From: Synaphobranchus kaupii | Taxonomy: Eukaryota > Chordata > Actinopteri > Anguilliformes > Synaphobranchidae | Length of the DNA stretch: 64,000 nt | Assembly (NCBI GenBank): GCA_029718625.1 | Contig: CM056380.1 | Span: 111,110,302-111,174,301, forward strand | Direction: 5' to 3' | Shown: positions 1-8,875 of the stretch, piece after piece | How the letters are laid out: every line of letters starts with the position of its first letter | How positions within the stretch are numbered: position 1 is the stretch's first letter | Notes under the pieces: model-generated | Told to the model about the DNA's origin: nothing | What the model saw: the letters and a program-made list of their open reading frames with translations, nothing else | Database searches by the model: none | Made by a program: the position numbers and the translations under genes

Positions 1-901
1 GCAAGGCCGACCTAGCTTCAGAGCAACACGAGAGAACTTGGCTCACGTTCTGGCTTGACGACAGCCGGCTTTCGATTACTGCAGATAATTGCTTTCAAAA
101 TGACACACAACTGGGAATTCTGGAGAAGCGGTTAGCCATCGGTTCTCACATCGAGGAATCCACTCATCACCAGGGTGGGATTAGGTAAAATCACTTTAGA
201 AGATAAAGGGATGTGCCACTGTGAACGTTAGCATGTGACCACCGCAAAAATAACCTCCTACCCCGGGAACAGTACTAACAATCACAAACGGATTGCCGCA
301 AGATTGCCGCCAATTCAATATCAACCTGAAAAAAAACTGGAAAGGCAGGCGATCAGTTAACTCCGACAGGTAACAACAAGGTCAATTGCAACAGAGAAAC
401 GCGTCCAGTATCGCCCGAATGTCCAGTATCGCCCGAATGTGTAGCAGTTAGCCAGGAGCAAAGGCCAGTGTGACTAACAGCTCGAATAGAAAATCTGTGG
501 CGTCTTAAAATGAGACGAGGACTTTGAGAGTGAAAGGCGGGTGATAACTATTTCCTGAGCCTTTCAATTCGGCAAGGTCAACAAAAGATTAAAAGACAAC
601 GTGCAGAAAAGAGAAAACAAACTGCTTTTTCCTTGGTACAAAGGAAATCTTGGGCGCCGGCATAATTATAAAGTTGAATTAAAGTACCAAGAGCCAATGA
701 AAGGCCCGCACGCCTACTTGAAAAAACCCTGCCACTATTTATGACTGGAAGTGCTTTAAATTCAACCCTGTAGCTGTATAAATAAATTATTTGTCGTTTC
801 TCCCATATCTGCAAACGAGTGATAAACGAGGCTTGGCATTGAATAATGTTTATTTGTACATTGTTTCCACATGGTAGAATTCCATTATGATGTCACAATA
901 G

Positions 902-1095
902 AGTAGTTCTCATGCTCGGTCCTGGGGACGCAGTGTGTACGCGGGGTTTCTTTCCAGCCAGAATGGCAAACTCTGAATTGTAACAAGCTGTTAATTGTTT
1001 TTTAATTAGACACACTTAATGCCTATTGAAGGATTTACTCTCTTAAGGTAACATTGTATCAGAAATAGCTATGCCTGCTATGAAGAATTAACATC
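902..1095 (+). mobile_element. Half copy of a hAT-type foldback MITE
   Basis: The stretch matches, with many substitutions, the left arm of the foldback element at 14093-14921. Shared in order are the CTCGGTCCT start, a TAACAAG block, a TTTTTAATTAG block, ACTCTCTTAAG and AGCTATGCCTG. Only one arm is present, so the copy is truncated or diverged beyond recognition on the other side. Family assignment follows from the better preserved copy. Confidence 0.55.
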
Positions 1096-1459
1096 CAACA
1101 TTAACAATTCTCAGACAACCGCTTTCATCTTCTGTAATACGCTATATGGCAAACTATTATTTTGGAAGAAAAAAAATACCCCCCAAATACCCAAATGTAT
1201 ATGCTTCTCCCCACAAACACAAGACACAACTGTACAACTAGGTATGAGGTGTCTGGACAAAGCTTTAATCAACCAATAACAAGAATAAAGTGGATAATAT
1301 ACCTTTATACACTTTACTGTTAGGATGTTGCAGGGTTTATCACCAGAATTATCACTAACCAATGAAAGGCAACCTTTTATAAGACAGGTTAAGCTATGAG
1401 AGTGGGAGTAGGATGTACTGGTTCAGATTCTACACCTTTCTTCTATTTGCCTCCCTACT

Positions 1460-1945
1460 GAGCTCAGAGTAAACTCTTTTGAGTTTGAGCTCAGAGTAAA
1501 CTCTTTTGAGTTTGAGCTCAGAGTAAACTCTTTTGAGTTTGAGCTCAGAGTAAACTCTTTTGAGTTTGAGCTCAGAGTAAACTCTTTTGAGTTTGAGCTC
1601 AGAGTAAACTCTTTTGAGTTTGAGCTCAGAGTAAACTCTTTTGAGTTTGAGCTCAGAGTAAACTCTTTTGAGTTTGAGCTCAGAGTAAACTCTTTTGAGT
1701 TTGAGCTCAGAGTAAACTCTTTTGAGTTTGAGCTCAGAGTAAACTCTTTTGAGTTTGAGCTCAGAGGAAACTCTTTTGAGTTTGAGCTCAGAGTACACAC
1801 TTTTGAGTTTGAGCTCAGAGTAAACTCTTTTGAGTTTGAGCTCAGAGTAAACTCTTTTGAGTTTGAGCTCAGAGTAAACTCTTTTGAGTTTGAGCTCAGA
1901 GTAAACTCTTTTGAGTTTGAGCTCCGAGTAAACTTTGAGCTCGTC
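1460..1945. repeat. 27-bp minisatellite, about 18 copies
   Basis: A 27-bp unit repeats almost perfectly. Each unit contains GAGCTC (a palindrome) and AAACTC-TTTT-GAGTTT, a 6-bp inverted repeat around a four-base loop. A few units carry single changes (for example at about 1767 and 1795). Because 27 is a multiple of three, all copies keep open frames, which creates spurious ORFs on the minus strand. The last copy (around 1926-1945) is shortened. Confidence 0.95.
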
Positions 1946-2033
1946 TGATTGGCTCAGTAATCGCTGTGGGACTTTTCCAGACACTCCTGCAAATGGGAGG
2001 TGGATCCTGTGCCCCGTTCCCCTGCCCTGGCCG

Positions 2034-2053
2034 GGGGGGAGGGGGGGGGGGGG
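2034..2053 (+). repeat. G-rich homopolymer run
   Basis: Nearly uninterrupted run of G with one A. It is one of several long G runs in the window (also near 19199-19218, 21643-21663, 23354-23392, 43016-43032 and 43316-43337). They could form G-quadruplexes, but their lengths in an assembly are unreliable. Confidence 0.8.
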
Positions 2054-2235
2054 TGTCCCCTGAGCGTGCTCTCACTCCTCGGACACTTCCCGCTCACACT
2101 CTCCTCCACCCGACAGGAACACGGAGCTCACGAGTTTATTTTAAGCCTTTAATCCCCCTCCACTGATCCCCATGTACCTCACCTTCTCACAGCACATGTT
2201 CTTTTTAAAGGAGGATTGGGGGAGGTGAAGGGGAG

Positions 2236-2437
2236 TGTAGTGTGTGTGTGTGTGTAGGTCTGTAAGTGTGTGTGTGTATTTGTCTGTGTGTGTGTGTGCA
2301 TATCTGTATGTGTGTGTGTGTGTCTATGTGCGCGTGCATGTGTGTAGGTGTGTGTTTATGCAAATGTGTGTGTATGTCTGTAAGTCTGTATGTGTGCGTG
2401 TGCGTGTGTGCGTGCATTTCTGTGCACGTGTGTGTAT
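2236..2437. repeat. Imperfect GT-rich microsatellite
   Basis: Compound GT dinucleotide tract broken by CTGTA, TTT and GC steps. The long frames on both strands here consist only of C/V or T/H runs and are not genes. A short TTTA repeat follows at about 2520-2541. Confidence 0.9.
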
Positions 2438-2708
2438 CTTTAGGGCCCATTTCCCTGACTGGAGGCAGCTGAGAGACTTGGCCACAAAATTGGCAAAGGC
2501 AAAAAATGGACAGGTTTAAATTTATTTATTTATTTATTTATAACAGAGTTTATCTGAGGTGAAATAAACACATCAGCAGTGGAGGGCACTGTGGAGACGC
2601 ACATCTACATAAATACCCATATTCCACTCTAGCGATGTGTCTGACCTTTAAACTTAATTAACTACAAAGTCCCAGATGGTACATGGAGCTTCTGGGGCTG
2701 GATGCATT

Positions 2709-2709
2709 G

Positions 2710-2797
<88 letters not shown>

Positions 2798-3236
2798 ACT
2801 CACACTCACACTCACACTCACACTCACACTCACACTCACACTCACACTCACTCTCACTCTCACTCTCACTCTCACACTCTCACACTCACACTCACTCACT
2901 CTCTCTCACACTCTCTCTCACACTCTCTCTCACACTCTCTCTCACACTCTCTCTCACACTCTCTCTCACACTCTCTCTCACACTCTCTCTCACACTCTCT
3001 CTCACACTCTCTCTCACACTCTCTCTCACACTCTCTCTCACACTCTCTCTCACACTCTCTCTCACACTCTCTCTCACACTCTCTCACACACTCTCTCACA
3101 CACTCTCTCACACACTCTCACACACTCTCACACACTCTCACACACTCTCACACACTCTCACTCTCTCACACTCTCTCACACTCTCTCACACTCACACACA
3201 CTCACACACACTCACACTCACACACACACTCACACA
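2709..3236. repeat. CTCACT / CTCTCACA compound microsatellite
   Basis: The tract changes unit along its length: first CACTCT (to about 2793), then CACTCA (to about 2850), then a block of about 15 copies of the 12-mer CTCTCTCTCACA, and finally CACACACT mixtures. On the + strand it is almost free of G. Open frames here reflect only the dipeptide-like repeats. Confidence 0.95.
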
Positions 3237-4282
3237 AGAGAGTGCTCAAAGAACTAAGAGAAATAATTCATAAAGCACTGACAGGTGTTATGTACTCTCT
3301 AAACACTGGATAAATAACCAGATGGCTGGAACAAGGTAATATAATACCAATGTACACATATACCGATGCAGGAGACTACAGGTTTGTCAGTTTAACTTGT
3401 AATCTCATGTAAAATACCAGAATCTATCATCATGTTTTTTTCCAGGGGAGATCATGTCTACCAACCCTCCTGGACTTCCTCGAGGAAGGTACAAAGTGTT
3501 TATTTCTGTTACTCTACATGATATTTTGAAAAAAAAAAAAAAAATAAAATCCTGTACATTTTTACAAATATCGTATGGCAAAATACTGTTTTTTTAAGTG
3601 TAGGTAAAGTTGGCACAGATTCTAGTATTGTAATTATGAACTACTTTCATAATTTTACCAACTTTATATGCACAAGTGTGCAAACATCCCCAGTGCCAAT
3701 ATAGCAAATATGAAGAAGGAGGCCATTAATGTCAAGGTGGAGGTTAACAAACCGAGCAGATGTGCAGTACGTGTCCGCTCAAAAACCCACAGGCTGTCTG
3801 TGACATTGAGGTTCTCTTCATATTTAACAGATTTAACAAAAAGGCCTTGGATCAAATGACTATAACTCAAAAAAAAAAAAAGTCAAACACATTCCCTAAA
3901 GCAGTTGAAGTGTCGAGAGGGAATCCGCATAAGGCCGCCAAGCCAACGAGGTGGAAATTTTGTTTTTCGCGGTTGCGTTTGGCTGATATTTACCTTTGCG
4001 CAATCACTTCTGATCAACGTGATGGTAATGAGTAAGTGTTGTAATTATAACGTACAATGCAATACCGGTGGGATACCGGCAACAATTAGAGGGAAAGCTT
4101 TGGTATTGATCAAGTGCTCAGTACAACACAAAGGCATGCTGATGAAGTAATAATCTTTAGATCCTACTAACCGCTGCCAGCTGCATCCAATAACTAAACT
4201 GCCATCTTAAAGAGGAACACCCTCAAATGCAGCTTCATTATCGCCAATTCTAGAGCACAGCTCGCGTGTCTGAATCTCTGTT

Positions 4283-4527
4283 TTACATTACATTACATTA
4301 CAGGCATTTAGCAGACGCTCTTATCCAGAGCGACTTACACAACTTTTTTAGCATTTTTTACATATTATCCATTTATACAGCTGGATATATACTGAAGCGA
4401 TTCAGGTTAAGTACCTTGCTCAAGGGTACAACGGCAGTGTCCTGGGAATCTAGGTTCGAATCTGGGAATCGAACCTGCAACCTTTTGGTTACAAGGCCAG
4501 TCCCTTAACCATTATACTACACTGCTG
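4283..4527 (-). mobile_element. tRNA-derived SINE with L2-type tail (UnaSINE1-like)
   Basis: Read on the minus strand, the element starts with a tRNA-like head (CAGTGTAGTATAATGGTTA as A box, GGTTCGATTCC as B box). It ends with GCTCT-GGATA-AGAGC, a stem with a GGATA loop, followed by TAATG repeats. A GGATA-loop hairpin and TGTAA repeats are known for the eel LINE UnaL2 and its SINE partner. A short internal duplication (TCTAGGTTCGAATCTGGG) sits next to the B box. The same family recurs at 21221, 24114, 52251, 57742 and 58982. Confidence 0.85.
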
Positions 4528-5353
4528 TTTTAGTAGAGGTCTACGGCTCCAAGGCGTATCACACTGCATATAAAGCATTCGGCCCAGCCCATTCCCAAGG
4601 TCCTGCGTGCCTGTTGTTGAATATTGATGGTTGTAATCCTTCCTTTCCATGGGGTCGGGGGTCAAGCAACTACGACCTTCTTGGTAATCTGATCTCCATC
4701 TCGAATTTAAGAACTTAAGCAGGTACAAAACAAGCGGAAGAGGTACGGCCAAGCGCCTATAGACAGAGCCTCCGTCCCCCCCCCCCCCCGCCTCCAACAT
4801 GCAGAGAGGCCAAATGCATTTCCTTTTACCACCAGCTGGTTAAGGGGAGTTTCTCAGAGCCAAGCCACAACCAGAATTGTTGATCATGTGACGGCACAGC
4901 GGTTTAACATTGTACCACACAGAGGAAGCCGGAACTCTCTGGCACTTTGCTCAGAAGTGCATCTGGTGGGAAATCTACAAATAGCACACTAACCCTTCTC
5001 CTTTTCAAACTCAGTAAATATAGGTAAGAAAAACACTTGAAACTAAAATGTCTGTTCATACACGCCTCGGTCCACAAAAAAAAAGAAAAAAAAAGATGTA
5101 CGCTCACACAAAGCTGTAACTTCACAAATGTTGCAGAAGTAAGCGAAAATGTCATAGAGCAGGCAACGTATAAAGAGGACAGCTACTTCAGCCAATGATG
5201 TATTGGGGCCTTTCCATTTGATGTATTGGGGACTGGTACCATTACTGTGGGTCACCCCAGCCAGTGAGTGAGAGAGTGTGAGGAAACTACCATAGCTGAG
5301 GTAATAAAATGCACATCTTAACAGTGATAGTGTTAGTGCCATCTGTGTTAGTG

Positions 5354-5534
5354 CAGGGGTAGGCAACCCGGGTCCTGGAGTTCCAGAGATGGTCCTGGTT
5401 TTCTCTCCATCCAAACCTATAACTGGATTCATTTGAATTAATCAGGTGTAATGAATGCAGGTGACCAAGTGCTGGAGGCACTCAGCAGTTCCCCAACGTC
5501 ACCACCACTCCAGGAACAGGGTCGCCTACCTGTG
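5354..5534. mobile_element. hAT-type MITE with 8-bp target duplication
   Basis: A 181-bp non-coding element with terminal inverted repeats: CAGGGGTAGGCAACCC on the left and GGGTCGCCTACCTGTG on the right. The 8-bp TGTTAGTG occurs on both sides (5346-5353 and 5535-5542). Eight-base duplications and ends of the CAG..GG type are typical of the hAT superfamily. No transposase is present. Confidence 0.85.
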
Positions 5535-5743
5535 TGTTAGTGCAACAGGGGTAAGGTCTATTGCTGGATTCTAACCACACCCCCTGAATGGTTGCCCCGC
5601 ACAACAAGAGATGCGATTAGCCCACTAAAGACCAAGATCCCCAGCCAAGGGAACTAATTACACACTAGTTGCTTCTCAAGGGGTGATGTAATGGTCTATG
5701 GGGGAGGTTCTCTAAACTTCACTAAACTAGACAGACAAAACAA

Positions 5744-5942
5744 AGACGGTAATAAGAAAGCCTGCACACTTGTAGCGGTCCCATTGTGGTAAAATTAAAA
5801 GGAAAACCACTTTGACCTAAAATTGGTCTTTGTTAAGTCCTGAAGAAGCCTCCTCAGGGCCTGGAACGTTGTCCGTCTTTATATTAAACCCACATTGGGA
5901 ATTTTCCACATAACGTGTGTGCAGGCTTTTTCATTACTGTCT
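5744..5942. mobile_element. Inverted-repeat unit with degenerate hammerhead-like core (Penelope-like end?)
   Basis: Two arms of about 26 nt (5744-5770 and 5917-5942) are near reverse complements, centred on AAGCCTGCACAC. Between them, 5840-5868 reads CTGAAGA, a GCC/GGC stem, then GGAACG, which resembles the hammerhead core CTGANGA..GAAA with a broken second box. Penelope-like elements are known to carry hammerhead motifs in their terminal repeats. The TCCTGAAGAAG..CCTGGAACGTTG wording is also typical of such repeats. I see no reverse transcriptase here, and a LINE 3' end is the alternative. Confidence 0.4.
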
Positions 5943-6408
5943 GAGTGAGAGAAACCACCCTTAGTCGCAGTCAAAAGGTTGTGATGACAGTTTTGAATGC
6001 ATCTGAATTCAGAATATCACATTTTGGTGATATCCTCTTTTCTGTTTACTAATACCAATTACTAATGTGAATTTTTCTGAACATCCCTCCAGCATCCTAC
6101 TGCCTAGTGAGGTAAACTCAGTCCTGAAACATCTGCAGGTCCGTAGGTTTTGGTGGAACATAACATATCCAGTGTAAAACAGTCTAAGACCTCACTCTGC
6201 GGAAAATACAGGAAGTCACATCATATGAAATGTATTGTTTCCATGTCAGTAATACAAATGTCGGGGGGTTTTCTATTTCCTGCGGAGGGAACACACGTAC
6301 AGTAGGAGAGACAGGAAGCAGGGAAGGTCGCACGGGAAGTAAAAGTTCTGGGCTCCAGCGGGGGTTGGGCGGTTGGGCGGAAGGAGTCCGGGAAGGGGGG
6401 GGACCAAC

Positions 6409-7206
6409 CTGCAGCAGTCGCCCGACAGCGAATAGGGCGAGAGGGGGCCGCTTTTCTCCGACAGCGGGGAGGGGCAGCGGTCCAGGTCGCTGTCCTCCTC
6501 CAGCGAGCAGATGGGGGCCTGGAGGCACCACTTGGGGTCTTCGTCGAAAACGTCGTCGTCACCGACGTCGTCCGGGCAACCTGGCTGGCGGCCCTCCTGC
6601 AGGACGCTGGAGGACTTGGTCATGTGCAGGCGCGAGGCGTAGCTGCCCAGGTCCGAGCCGCGCAGGCTCCCCGCGGTGGACGAGCGGGAGAAGGGGAAGA
6701 GGAAGCGGAAGAGGTTGGAGCTCCGCTGGAGGTCTGTGGGAGGGACCCGGACGCCCACGTGGTTTTCGGCCCCAGAGCCGGAGAGCGGGGAGGGGACGAG
6801 GGCGTGGGGGAAGGGCGGGGCCGAGTCGTCGGGCTTGCCGTCGGCCGTTCTGGCCCAGCTGCCCCTGTCTGTGTTGGCCTCGGTCTCCGGGCCCAGTTCC
6901 CCCTCTGAGCACGTCCTGTCGATGAAACGCAGGCCGCTGCACAGGCCGTCCACCCTCAGCCCCACGTCGTTCAGCGACTTGGAGAACGTGAGCGTGCGTT
7001 CCGGCCGGAGGTTCGCGGGGGGCTTGAGGAGGGACAGCCATTCGCCGCCAAAGAGGTTTCTGCATTTGGACCTGGGGCCAGAGTCCGGGCAGAGGGCGGT
7101 AACGGTAACGCCCTGTGACCCTGGGGCCTTGCCGTTGGTGGTGAGAAGCACCACGGCGGTCTGCTTGGCATTCTGGGAGCCCTGATCTACAGTGCCCACG
7201 TTTGAA
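6409..7206 (-). CDS. marchf8: marchf8 large cassette exon (798 nt, 266 residues)
   Basis: The exon is open through its whole length. It has a pyrimidine-rich acceptor ending GTGCAG (AG at 7208-7207) and a donor AG|GTTGGT (GT at 6408-6407). It starts and ends in phase 2, so it can be included or skipped without a frame change. Inclusion joins the preceding D-I-C to S-S-N-V-G; the last codons give G-D-C-C-R, which leads into the RING-CH exon expected next. The encoded stretch is Ser/Pro-rich and looks disordered. It has a basic/aromatic patch (SSNLFRFLFPFSRSS), an acidic patch (DDVGDDDVFDED) and a second acidic Ser-Pro stretch near the end. From memory, vertebrate MARCHF8 has long isoforms with an insert of similar size at this place; I cannot check this here. 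No catalytic motif lies in the exon itself, so its role is likely regulatory (localisation, phosphorylation or substrate choice), which is inference. Confidence 0.85.
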
Positions 7207-7633
7207 CTGCACGCGAGATTAGGGGCGGTATCGGATAGCGGGGAAAGAAAAAGAAAGGAAGAAAGAAAAGGCAAGCATGCATTAAAGACAAAAAATAAAA
7301 AACAAAGGACAGAACCCAAAGGGAAAAGAGAGGTGCCGTATCTCTGTGACTGACGAGAGACCAGTGTGTCTAAGCATCATTTTCCAGCTGAAAAGTTTGA
7401 TATTCACCACAACAGTCAGAAACCAAATACAGGAAATTGTATGGATCCAAGAGAAGATGGGCCTCTCCACTGGGATGTTTGGATTACTTACAAACGTCAA
7501 ACACAAAGTACACAAGGCTTTTTAAAATCCCTATAACAACCTGAAGGATGGACGTCTGATGCTGCGTGAGACCTAACACTGACACGCTGAGGTGTAGCAT
7601 GAGGTGCTGTACGGTGGTTTGGCTGAAACTAAC
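7207..7633 (-). other. marchf8: Short marchf8 intron
   Basis: A 427-bp intron between the 80-nt exon and the cassette exon. On the minus strand it opens with GTTAGT and closes with a long pyrimidine tract before GTGCAG. The short size fits an exon pair spliced as a unit. I see no repeat or other gene in it. Confidence 0.85.
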
Positions 7634-7713
7634 CTGCAGATGTCCTGGTTCGAGGGCGTGACGGACGTCCTTGAGAAGCTGCAGGGGGCGTTTACGGAGG
7701 TAGGGCTTCCCGC
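7634..7713 (-). CDS. marchf8: marchf8 exon upstream of the RING-CH region (80 nt)
   Basis: Acceptor TTTGACTTTCAG and donor CTGCAG|GTTAGT frame an exon that begins in phase 0 and ends with two bases of a split codon. It encodes 26 residues and part of a 27th, including SFSRTSVTPSNQDIC, which agrees with the MARCH8 segment directly before the RING-CH domain (recalled mouse sequence FSRTSVTPSNQDICR). MARCH8 is a membrane E3 ubiquitin ligase of endosomes and plasma membrane that downregulates surface proteins such as MHC class II and the transferrin receptor. The final Cys is the expected first zinc ligand of the C4HC3 RING-CH finger. The paralogue MARCH1 is less similar here (SQSRLSVCPSTQDICR), so marchf8 is preferred. 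Confidence 0.92.
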
Positions 7714-8042
7714 CTGAAAGTCAAAGCAAACACTCTGGTTGGTTACTCAATGTCAAAGGACACCGTATTTTGGCTGCCAAAGAAAGATTCGGTCCATTTC
7801 AGTTTATACATCGAGAGACAAAGACCAATGGGGCCGCATTGCCCGCAATTTTGACCTCAGCTGTGGTTGGAGCAAACCCAGGTTCGAGCCCAAACTATGT
7901 CTTTAGCAAAGTATGACTGGGAGCCAACACTGGCAGGCCACATTCAGCTTCCTCCCAACAGGATTAGGGTGGTCAGTGAGTCAGCCAGGGTTCCTCAGGT
8001 CACACCAAGATGACTTCCTCCCATTAGGTACCTACAGACTGT

Positions 8043-8875
8043 TGTACTAAGAGATACACGTCTCCTATGTCCTGCACATACTCTGTGTGACCTGTAGGGT
8101 GTAAAATAGTCACTGGCTCTCCTGTAGTACTGTGTGACCTGTAGGGTGTAAAACAGTCACTGGCACTCGTGTAGTACTGTGTGGCCTGTAAGGTGTAAAA
8201 TAGTCACTGGCCCTCCTGTAGTACTGTGTGACCTGTAGGGTGTAAAACAGTCACTGACTCTCCTGTAGTACTGTGTGGCTTGTAAGGTGTAAAACAGTCA
8301 CTGGCTCTCCTGTAGTACTGTGTGGCCTGTAAGGTGTAAAACAGTCACTGACTCTCCTGTAGTACTGTGTGGCCTGTAGGGTGTAAAACAGTCACTGGCT
8401 CTCCTGTAGTACTGTGTGGCCTGTAAGGTGTAAAACAGTCACTGGCTCTCCTGTAGTACTGTGTGGCCTGTAAGGTGTAAAATAGTCACTGGCTCTCCTG
8501 TAGTACTGTGTGGCCTGTAAGGTGTAAAATAGTCACTGGCTCTCCTGTAGTACTGTGTGGCCTGTAAGGTGTAAAACAGTCACTGGCTCTCCTGTAGTAC
8601 TGTGTGTGGCCTGTAGGGTGTAAAATAGTCACTGGCTCTCCTGTAGTACTGTGTGGCTTGTAAGGTGTAAAACAGTCACTGGCTCTCCTGTAGTACTGTG
8701 TGGCCTGTAAGGTGTAAAACAGTCACTGGCTCTCCTGTAGTACTGTGTGGCCTGTAAGGTGTAAAACAGTCACTGACTCTCCTGTAGTACTGTGTGTGGC
8801 CTGTAGGGTGTAAAACAGTCACTGACTCTCCTGTAGTACTGTGTGGCCTGTAAGGTGTAAAACAGTCACTGACTT
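8043..8875 (+). repeat. 47-bp minisatellite, array A (about 17 copies)
   Basis: A 47-bp unit with core CTCCTGTAGTACTGTGTGG followed by CCTGTAAGGTGTAAAACAGTC repeats with small changes (AG/AA in GTAGGG/GTAAGG, C/T in AACAG/AATAG, and an occasional extra GT). The same unit in reverse complement makes array B at 28836-29375. The two arrays lie in the two introns that flank the 51-nt exon of marchf8. Confidence 0.95.

Larger units (their letters stand above)
1..6408 (-). other. marchf8: marchf8 intron downstream of the 798-nt cassette exon (partial)
   Basis: This is the intron that follows the cassette exon on the minus strand; it continues past the left edge. I looked on the minus strand for an exon starting with the RING-CH motif (I-C-H-C-E-G) and did not find one, so the catalytic exon must lie outside. 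Positions 1-901 hold nothing I recognise. Stretches 1096-1459, 3240-4282, 4530-5345 and 5945-6408 also hold no gene, only short A, T or C runs (for example the C run near 4778-4789). The repeats inside are listed separately. Confidence 0.7.

Noticed and set aside
1423..1984. Minus-strand frames of 125 and 184 codons with nine-residue repeats
   Set aside because: They are the 27-bp minisatellite read in frame; there are no splice sites or non-repeat domains.
4440..4527. tRNA gene suggested by A- and B-box sequences
   Set aside because: The same head recurs in several copies with a SINE body and tail, and the cloverleaf is not intact.
1..6408. RING-CH catalytic exon of marchf8
   Set aside because: Looked for the ICHCEGDDESPL codons on the minus strand; not present, so the exon lies outside the window.
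6230..6925. 231-codon plus-strand frame
   Set aside because: Antisense shadow of the marchf8 cassette exon, which has its own splice sites and phase on the minus strand.
8043..8875. CRISPR-like direct repeats
   Set aside because: Units are contiguous 47-bp repeats with no unique spacers, in a vertebrate intron.
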